Shown: positions 15,103 through 19,638 of the stretch, piece after piece
Position numbering within the stretch: the first letter of the stretch is position 1
Layout of the letters: each line of letters starts with the position of its first letter
NCBI GenBank assembly: GCA_049303315.1
Contig: JBAQMZ010000026.1
Coordinates: 1-19,638, forward strand
Source: Methanoperedens sp049303315
GTDB lineage: Archaea; Halobacteriota; Methanosarcinia; Methanosarcinales; Methanoperedenaceae
Length of the DNA stretch: 19,638 nt
Reading direction: 5' to 3'
Notes under the pieces: generated by a model
Seen by the model: only the letters and a program-made list of their open reading frames with translations
What the model was told of the DNA's origin: nothing
The model's database searches: none
Translations under genes and position numbers: made by a program

Positions 15103-15112
15103 GTATTATACT
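15103..15112 (-). promoter_or_regulatory. TATA box of the herA-thiC operon
   Basis: AGTATAATAC-type element on the minus strand, about 30 bases before the ATG at 15077. It contains the 9-base palindrome GTATTATAC flanked by AGAGA and TCTCT, so a regulator might also bind here. Confidence 0.4.
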
Positions 15113-15214
15113 TTCTCTAAGTTATCTGGACAGGGAATTTTGATTCTCCTTTTCAAACAGTTATGGCATGTTGCGATTTGAAGACAAGGTCTCGTCTATC
15201 AGCAAACCATGGAA

Positions 15215-15293
15215 TAAAAAAGTAAATGGGGGTATTTTGGCCAGCCATTCCAAGACCGTATAATTCCTTAGTCCATGGCTGCCAAAAAGACCC
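15215..15293 (-). terminator. Hairpin terminator of the PGF-CTERM protein gene
   Basis: On the minus strand, directly after the stop codon, 15274-15287 pairs with 15235-15248 (TGGCTGCC/GGCCAGCCA arms extended by A-T pairs, one bulge). Outer GGG/CCC pairs at 15229-15231 and 15291-15293 extend the stem. A run of six T (minus strand, 15216-15221) follows seven bases after the stem. This is an intrinsic-terminator layout and also shields herA and this gene from each other. Confidence 0.5.
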
Positions 15294-16505
15294 TTATACT
15301 CTCCGTCTCATCATGTATGCAGCAGCTACAGTGCCAAGCGCTCCAAGCGCTATCTCAAACCCCGGTGTTTTTGGGGTTGTTGTTGCTGTTGTTGTTTCTA
15401 CTGCTGTTGTCATGTTCGTTGAGGTCGGGGTTGCCGGCCCTACCACGACGTCCACCTGGCGCGTTGAGAAATTCGCAATATACATCATCGCCTGTACTTT
15501 GTTTCTTCCGGTCATGTTAAGCCAGAATGAGGATTCGGAAGCATTATACAATTCCTGTTCAGTCATTACTTCCTTCATCGGTTTATTGTCAAGATACAGG
15601 GTTATTTTCTGCCCTTCAATCCATGTGAGTGAGCTGTTGTCGAGATTCATAAGGATGAATTTACCTGAATGGTTAGAAGATTCTACCATCATTCTCATAT
15701 GGTTACTCTGTATTGATTCCACTGTGACATTCATATCTTCTGAATAGTTGACAATCGAGGATTTATCAGATTTTCCAACCGAGACTTCGGCTCCCGCCCG
15801 CTTTGTCTTCACTTCTCCCATGAACCGCTCTTCCATATCATCATGGGGCATATTGACAGGAGAAGCCCTGAAGACCGTATTCCCCTTATCTGTGTTAATA
15901 CTGACCTGTCTTCCTGCAATACTTATTGAAGTTGCCTTTTCTGAAACGATGAATGCTGTAATGTTTCCTGCAGTGATCTTTATGGTATTATCCTGTCGTG
16001 TTGCTGCTACCCCTGTTGCAAGATTAAATATCAAGGTAGCATTCTTATTTGCATTTATTTCGATTATAGCGGCAGGATTATCGTGGAGATGGATAACGAT
16101 CGAACCATCTTTATTGGAAATTTTTGTCTCTGCCCCCTCTGTTCTTGAAACCTTAAAATCAAATCCCTGGATGTTTATTGAATCAAAGACAGCGATGCCT
16201 GAGATGCCGAAATTCAACACATTTCCAGTGGTATTGCCCACTGTAAAAGTTACGTAGCTACCGTAGTTGTTGTCTTCGCGGTGCATGAATCCCATTCCCA
16301 TAATGCCCTCATTGTCTCGCATTCTGCTTCCGTTATCATACATTTCTCTTGCCTTTTCGCGCATCGAGCCGTGGTCGTTATTGCTAGAATCATTCCTGCC
16401 CGCATCCATACTGTTCCCATTGCCGTCCTTCATCTCACCGAGAACCGGCAGCGACAGCATCGTTAGTGCAAGAACGATCGCGATTAGTTTTATTATTTTA
16501 TTCAT
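15294..16505 (-). CDS. Secreted PGF-CTERM surface protein, function unknown
   Basis: 403 residues. An N-terminal signal peptide (about 1-23, MNKIIKLIAIVLALTMLSLP) precedes a disordered Asn/Asp/Met-rich region (30-75). A repetitive beta-strand-rich body follows (about 80-355) with about a dozen N-glycosylation sequons (NTT, NAT, NIT, NYS, NVT, NHS, NAS, NMT, NFS and others). A Thr-rich linker (about 355-378) comes next. The C-terminus TPGFEIALGALGTVAAAY plus a final Arg cluster is the PGF-CTERM signal recognised by archaeosortase A, which removes the helix and attaches a lipid anchor. It is therefore a lipid-anchored glycoprotein outside the cell. Ribosome site AGGAGG lies before the ATG. No enzymatic domain is recognised. 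Confidence 0.85.
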   Translation of the reverse strand: MNKIIKLIAIVLALTMLSLPVLGEMKDGNGNSMDAGRNDSSNNDHGSMREKAREMYDNGSRMRDNEGIMGMGFMHREDNNYGSYVTFTVGNTTGNVLNFGISGIAVFDSINIQGFDFKVSRTEGAETKISNKDGSIVIHLHDNPAAIIEINANKNATLIFNLATGVAATRQDNTIKITAGNITAFIVSEKATSISIAGRQVSINTDKGNTVFRASPVNMPHDDMEERFMGEVKTKRAGAEVSVGKSDKSSIVNYSEDMNVTVESIQSNHMRMMVESSNHSGKFILMNLDNSSLTWIEGQKITLYLDNKPMKEVMTEQELYNASESSFWLNMTGRNKVQAMMYIANFSTRQVDVVVGPATPTSTNMTTAVETTTATTTPKTPGFEIALGALGTVAAAYMMRRRV

Positions 16506-16594
16506 ATATTCCCGTTCCTCCTAATTTATATCGTCTTGTATGGTAAATAATCTTTTCGGAGAGAGAACTTTGACTATGGAAAAGTAAGAAGGGG

Positions 16595-16601
16595 ATAAAT
16601 A
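16595..16601 (+). promoter_or_regulatory. TATA box of the seven-helix membrane protein gene
   Basis: ATAAATA, centred about 26 bases before the ATG at 16624 and without a ribosome site between, pointing to a leaderless mRNA. Confidence 0.4.
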
Positions 16602-16623
16602 GTCGGATGTATATTAATTAGTC

Positions 16624-17346
16624 ATGATAGGCACCCCGTATTACGGACTTGAAGAAAGCGTAGGATGGCATGTCATACTCTCAAATACTTTTTGGTGGCT
16701 GTCGCTGGTTCTTGTGGCCATGGCTTACAGGTATAGAAATATATGGAATGTAGGCGGCACGCCGTGGACCTTTTTATTCCTGACATTTCTTTTTTTCGGG
16801 ATACGTGAATCGGGACATTTCAGTACATCGCCTCTTATAGGTTCCATAAGATATATTTTCGGCATCTGGTCTGCAATTTTCATGTCATCTGCGTTATTCT
16901 CGATTTACATGAGGCTGTGCAGGAAAGATAGCGGAAAGGCGGTGACATATACCCCGTTTGTTTTAGCTTTACTTACTCCTGTTGTCTGGTTTTATGGATA
17001 TTTTACAGCGCCAGGCAACCTGGAAAATTTTATGCTTATTATTGAAAGTCTCGTATGGTTAACCGGAAGTTCAATAACTGTTTACACAACGTATATGCTT
17101 GGAACGCAGGCGACGGGTAATTTTGTTAAAGTATTTATGTTATTCCAGTTTTCGGCGTTTTTTGCTATAATCTGGAAATTTTTAAGACTTTTAGAACTTG
17201 CAGGCAATCCTATACCCTACTCTGTTATTGAGTCACTTGAAACAATTTTTGGGGTTTTTGCAATTCTGGCCATGCTGGTGCTGGCACAGATGCTGAAAAA
17301 ATTATCCAAACAATTATCTAAACAATTATATGGTTATAAGAGTTGA
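16624..17346 (+). CDS. Seven-helix integral membrane protein, function unknown
   Basis: 240 residues with about seven hydrophobic segments: roughly 16-34, 46-62, 74-94, 109-127, 134-156, 165-184 and 203-226. A basic cytoplasmic tail containing a small repeat (KLSKQLSKQLYGYKS) follows. The number and spacing of helices recall the 7TM sensor modules of signalling proteins, but no output domain follows and no family motif is recognised. Aromatic-rich helix 1 (TFWWLSLVLVAMAYRYRN) and GIRESGHFS after helix 2 are the most distinctive stretches. It has its own promoter and no co-directional partner. Confidence 0.7.
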   Translation: MIGTPYYGLEESVGWHVILSNTFWWLSLVLVAMAYRYRNIWNVGGTPWTFLFLTFLFFGIRESGHFSTSPLIGSIRYIFGIWSAIFMSSALFSIYMRLCRKDSGKAVTYTPFVLALLTPVVWFYGYFTAPGNLENFMLIIESLVWLTGSSITVYTTYMLGTQATGNFVKVFMLFQFSAFFAIIWKFLRLLELAGNPIPYSVIESLETIFGVFAILAMLVLAQMLKKLSKQLSKQLYGYKS

Positions 17347-17374
17347 CTGTTTGTACAACATGCAGGCTGTGGCT

Positions 17375-17704
17375 TCAATACCCGCCCGATTTTAAGAAAT
17401 CGTCTGCAAGATTTTTCCTGATATTCAGCCTGGTTTCATCTACAACTTCTGTGATTTTGAGGATTTTCTGGGCTTTTCGTTCTTCGGCGGGGCAGGCGCA
17501 TTCGTAAATATAATGCAGGTAGCCGGTCTGGAAATTCTCAACCGTATTTAAGTGAGAATATTGCGCGCCGCATTTCGGGCAGTTCCCGACCCTGGGAACA
17601 AGTTCCCTGCAATGCTGGCATTCCTCGACTATAATTTCAACGATGTCATTATTGGTATTCAGGGCTGTAAGTTTGAATTCTTTCTTCTTTTTGGGCTCAC
17701 TCAA
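17375..17704 (-). CDS. Zinc-ribbon protein, function unknown
   Basis: About 109 residues. Two CxxC knuckles (ECQHCRELVP and NCPKCGAQY, nine residues apart) form a typical zinc ribbon; a further CAC pair follows about 25 residues later. A lysine-rich N-terminus and a helical C-terminus surround it. The frame is open from GTG 17713, but that GTG is inside the ribosome site AGGTGA (17710-17715). The TTG at 17704, giving MSEPKKKKEF, is correctly spaced and therefore preferred. Such small ribbons often bind RNA or partner proteins; no specific role is visible. Confidence 0.65.
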   Translation of the reverse strand: MSEPKKKKEFKLTALNTNNDIVEIIVEECQHCRELVPRVGNCPKCGAQYSHLNTVENFQTGYLHYIYECACPAEERKAQKILKITEVVDETRLNIRKNLADDFLKSGGY

Positions 17705-17777
17705 TAATATCACCTGAACTTGTAATAATATTAAAAAATAAAAAACATTAACAAAGGTTCCCGGATTTATAGGATGA

Positions 17778-17852
17778 TTACTGGCTTTTCTTCTTTTTTT
17801 CCTGGTTTTTCCTGATTTTTTCCATTTCTGCTGGACCGATTACTCCGCCCAT
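17778..17852 (-). CDS. 24-residue small protein
   Basis: A short frame from ATG 17852 to TAA 17778 encodes MGGVIGPAEMEKIRKNQE followed by a basic KKKKSQ end. It has AGGTGAT eight bases before the ATG and a TATA-like ATTATATCTATAAT at about 17884-17897, about 35-40 bases upstream. Downstream on the same strand are T-runs suited to termination. The glycine-rich start with a charged helix looks like a real micro-protein, possibly RNA- or membrane-associated. There is no homologue that I can name. It points the same way as the zinc-ribbon gene. Confidence 0.45.
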   Translation of the reverse strand: MGGVIGPAEMEKIRKNQEKKKKSQ

Positions 17853-17913
17853 GTATTATCACCTTTAATCAAGAAGATTTCATTATAGATATAATTTTCT
17901 GATTGGATTTTAC

Positions 17914-17993
17914 AAAAGCGCGCTGAACCCTTAGCAAGGGCGCTTTTATTGAAAAACCACAGAGTCGACTATGAACGCGGTTCATAAATGAAC
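17914..17993. repeat. Inverted repeats in the gap before the IS110 element
   Basis: The gap between the small ORF and the transposase contains two structures. First, AAAAGCGC at 17914-17921 pairs with GCGCTTTT at 17940-17947, with CCCTTAGCAAGGG in the loop. Second, three alternating half-sites occur: ATGAAC (17971-17976), GTTCAT (17980-17985) and ATGAAC (17988-17993), which form two overlapping 6-bp palindromes. The first could be a terminator or an element-end hairpin; the second looks like a protein-binding site. Confidence 0.45.
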
Positions 17994-18033
17994 ATGAAAA
18001 AATTAATATTGGTTGCCTTATTTTACTAATATA

Positions 18034-18177
18034 TCTGGTATAAGCAGAGTAGACCAATCTGTGTCTGAGTCTTGAGCTCGTCACAGAGTCTGGTTAACAT
18101 TCTGCGAATAAATGAATGTACCTTAGAGTACGAATACCAGAGTGTTCCATATAATTCGTTTCTCTGCTCATACCAGA
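18034..18177 (+). ncRNA. Candidate IS110 bridge (guide) RNA
   Basis: TCTGGTATAAGCAGAG at 18034-18049 pairs with 18162-18177 (15 of 16 positions, one A-C mismatch) and closes a branched structure just upstream of the IS110 transposase. Branch one: 18052-18056 pairs with 18091-18095 and 18058-18063 with 18082-18087, with GAG/CTC (67-69/77-79) inside the terminal loop. Branch two: CGAAT 18105-18109 pairs with 18154-18158, GAATGT 18114-18119 with 18142-18147 (some G-U), or alternatively GTAC/GTAC at 18118-18131. Two hairpins with internal loops, in the non-coding 5' end of the transposase, are what IS110 bridge RNAs look like. The pairing was found by eye. Confidence 0.6.
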
Positions 18178-18202
18178 ACCCTCAAATCGAGGTGAATAAT
18201 CT

Positions 18203-19441
18203 ATGAATATACGTGTAGAAAAAGCTTGTGGAATAGATATACATCAAGCGTTCTTAATGGCAACAATGCTTGATCTGGCTGGTACCAAAGATACCAGGAG
18301 ATTCAGTACATGTATAGAAGATTTACTGAATCTGAGAGAATGGTTAGTAGATAATAAATGCCAGAGAGTAGCTATCGAATCAACCGGAGTCTATTGGATT
18401 CCAACATATACATTATTGGAAGGTAAAGTTGAAACAATAGTTGCGAATCCATTCCAGATAAAGAATATTCCAGGACGAAAGAACGATACTCTTGATTCTG
18501 AATGGATAGCTGAGATTTGCCTCAATGGACAAATAAAACCATCATATATCCCGCCAAAAGAAATACGAGAGATCAGGGAACTGACAAGATCTCATGTAAA
18601 ATTAACTCAGGCAAGAACAGGCTTTAAAAACAGAGTTCATAAAGTATTGTCTCGTGCAGGAATTCATATTTCAGGAGTTCTTACAGACATATTTGGGAAA
18701 TCCGGACAAATTATCCTGAACGGTATATTGAATGGAAGAAACATTGATCAAACATTTGTTGAAATCAAGAATAAGAGAATAAAAATAAAGAAAACTGAAA
18801 TAAAGGAATCTCTGAAAGGAGAATTGAGTCAGAACGACATTTTTGTGATAAAACAATGTCTTGATTCAATTAAATTTCTCGATCAGAAAATTAAAGAATT
18901 TAACTCAAGGATCAATCATAATTTGAAAGGAATGCAACAAGAAATGGAAATACTGATGAGCATTCCAGGTGTAGGTTTTACGACAGCGTCTGCCATAATG
19001 GCTGAAATCGGGAATATTGATGTTTTTTCCAAACCCAAGAACCTCGTAGGTTGGAGTGGACTGGCTCCATCTATAAATGAATCGGCAGGAAAGTCTTCAA
19101 ATGGTCATATTACAAAGAAGGGAAATAAGTTTTTAAGAACAATTCTTGTTCTGGCAGCTAATTCTATCGCTATTGGAAGACCTAATAAACTCAGGTTTTT
19201 TTATCAAAGAATTAAGACAAAAAAAGGTCATAAAAAAGCAATTGTTGCACTTGCCAGAAAGCTTGTAAGTATCATACATCATTTGCTAAAGTTCAAGGAA
19301 ATGTATTCGGAAGAGGAAGGGAAACAAAAGAAATTCAAAGTTCCAAAATTTATTCCAGTAAAAGACTTTAGTTTTGATGATATGATTGGAATACTCTGCG
19401 AGGCGGGGTATTCGGTCAACAAAACTGCGGCAAACACTTAG
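18203..19441 (+). CDS. IS110-family transposase (DEDD recombinase)
   Basis: 412 residues, full length. The N-terminal RuvC-like DEDD domain shows GIDIHQ at 10-15, AIESTGVYW at 57-65 and NDTLDSEWIAEI at 94-105. A coiled-coil middle (about 190-245) follows, then the C-terminal transposase domain with the helix-hairpin-helix IPGVGFTTASAIMAEIG and the serine-containing AGKSSNGHITKKGNKFLR. IS110 enzymes recombine DNA through the DEDD and serine residues, guided by an element-encoded RNA. Ribosome site GAGGTGA lies about nine bases before the ATG. It appears intact. The element is AT-rich relative to the chromosomal genes. Because the non-coding stretch with RNA structure precedes the gene, it fits the IS110 rather than the IS1111 subgroup. 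Confidence 0.93.
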   Translation: MNIRVEKACGIDIHQAFLMATMLDLAGTKDTRRFSTCIEDLLNLREWLVDNKCQRVAIESTGVYWIPTYTLLEGKVETIVANPFQIKNIPGRKNDTLDSEWIAEICLNGQIKPSYIPPKEIREIRELTRSHVKLTQARTGFKNRVHKVLSRAGIHISGVLTDIFGKSGQIILNGILNGRNIDQTFVEIKNKRIKIKKTEIKESLKGELSQNDIFVIKQCLDSIKFLDQKIKEFNSRINHNLKGMQQEMEILMSIPGVGFTTASAIMAEIGNIDVFSKPKNLVGWSGLAPSINESAGKSSNGHITKKGNKFLRTILVLAANSIAIGRPNKLRFFYQRIKTKKGHKKAIVALARKLVSIIHHLLKFKEMYSEEEGKQKKFKVPKFIPVKDFSFDDMIGILCEAGYSVNKTAANT

Positions 19442-19638
19442 TAAATAGGAACAATAATATTCTGATTGACCGCAATGATTAGCTGCAGCTATGTATTTGA
19501 GACATGAAATAAGTATTACTTTTAATATTGTTTTATAATTTCAGCTATAAAATTGTGAAGGTATTAGAATCTATCTTAAAATTGTTGCTTTGTAGACTTG
19601 CATTTTCCGGTTGAAGTTGTTCCGTTTTTTCATACCAG

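Larger units (their letters stand above)
18034..19638 (+). mobile_element. IS110-family insertion sequence (ends approximate)
   Basis: The element includes the structured 5' non-coding segment, the transposase and at least part of the 197 bases after it. Those 197 bases hold a 12-bp palindrome (TAGCTGCAGCTA, 19480-19491), a 7-bp stem (TTTTATA 19531-19537 with 19546-19552) and no gene. The last nine bases, TCATACCAG, repeat 18168-18176 and invert CTGGTAT at 18035. Exact ends cannot be fixed: IS110 elements lack clear terminal repeats, and the left end may lie upstream of 18034. Confidence 0.6.

Noticed and set aside
15748..16257. Hydrophobic plus-strand frame antisense to the PGF-CTERM gene
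   Set aside because: The minus-strand gene has a ribosome site, signal peptide, sequons and sorting tail. The antisense frame has no such support.
18034..18177. The 16-position inverted repeat as terminal repeats of a small MITE-like element
   Set aside because: The enclosed sequence contains nested hairpins and lies directly before an IS110 transposase, which is better explained by a bridge RNA. No flanking target duplication is seen.
1..19638. CRISPR arrays, tRNA, rRNA or TPP riboswitch
   Set aside because: No spaced direct repeats, no cloverleaf or rRNA signature seen, and the region 5' of thiC is coding.

Overview
The window looks archaeal, most likely from the Methanosarcinales / Methanoperedens-type group. 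Archaeal markers are NMD3, a HerA ATPase, an SDH-type membrane serine protease and a surface protein ending in a PGF-CTERM archaeosortase signal. A MsvR-like redox regulator, a family known from methanogens and relatives, narrows it further. TATA boxes sit about 25-30 nt before several start codons, so leaderless or nearly leaderless transcripts are likely. Lineage is inferred; no rRNA or tRNA gene is present.

Layout, left part (1-10.5 kb). The tail of an unknown gene is followed by a possible structured RNA and uvrC (nucleotide excision repair). Next come a fragment of an M24 aminopeptidase C-terminus, an SDH-family membrane protease and a MsvR-like repressor. The repressor is divergent from a THUMP-like methyltransferase, and a candidate operator brackets its TATA box. 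An operon of a nucleotide-sugar epimerase plus nmd3 follows, then a two-helix membrane protein, a B12-binding radical SAM enzyme, and a coupled Smr-domain / Nog1-like GTPase pair. A conserved CPKC protein of unknown function closes this part. NMD3, the Nog1-like GTPase, the Smr protein and the methyltransferase give the segment an RNA/ribosome flavour.

Middle (11.0-15.1 kb). herA and thiC run leftward and are coupled by an ATGA overlap. Between the 3' end of thiC and a decayed second copy of that 3' end sits an AT-rich cassette. It encodes an HTH-nucleotidyltransferase (MNT) and a HEPN protein, a probable toxin-antitoxin pair. Its promoter carries a perfect 14-bp inverted repeat plus a 9-bp palindrome, which looks like an autoregulatory operator.

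Right part (15.2-19.6 kb). A secreted, N-glycosylation-rich PGF-CTERM protein with a terminator hairpin is followed by an orphan seven-helix membrane protein, a zinc-ribbon protein and an unlisted 24-residue ORF with its own TATA box and ribosome binding site. An IS110-family transposase ends the window. The non-coding segment just before it folds into a branched structure closed by a 16-position stem, the arrangement expected of an IS110 bridge RNA. The last bases of the window resemble parts of that RNA and may be the right end of the element.
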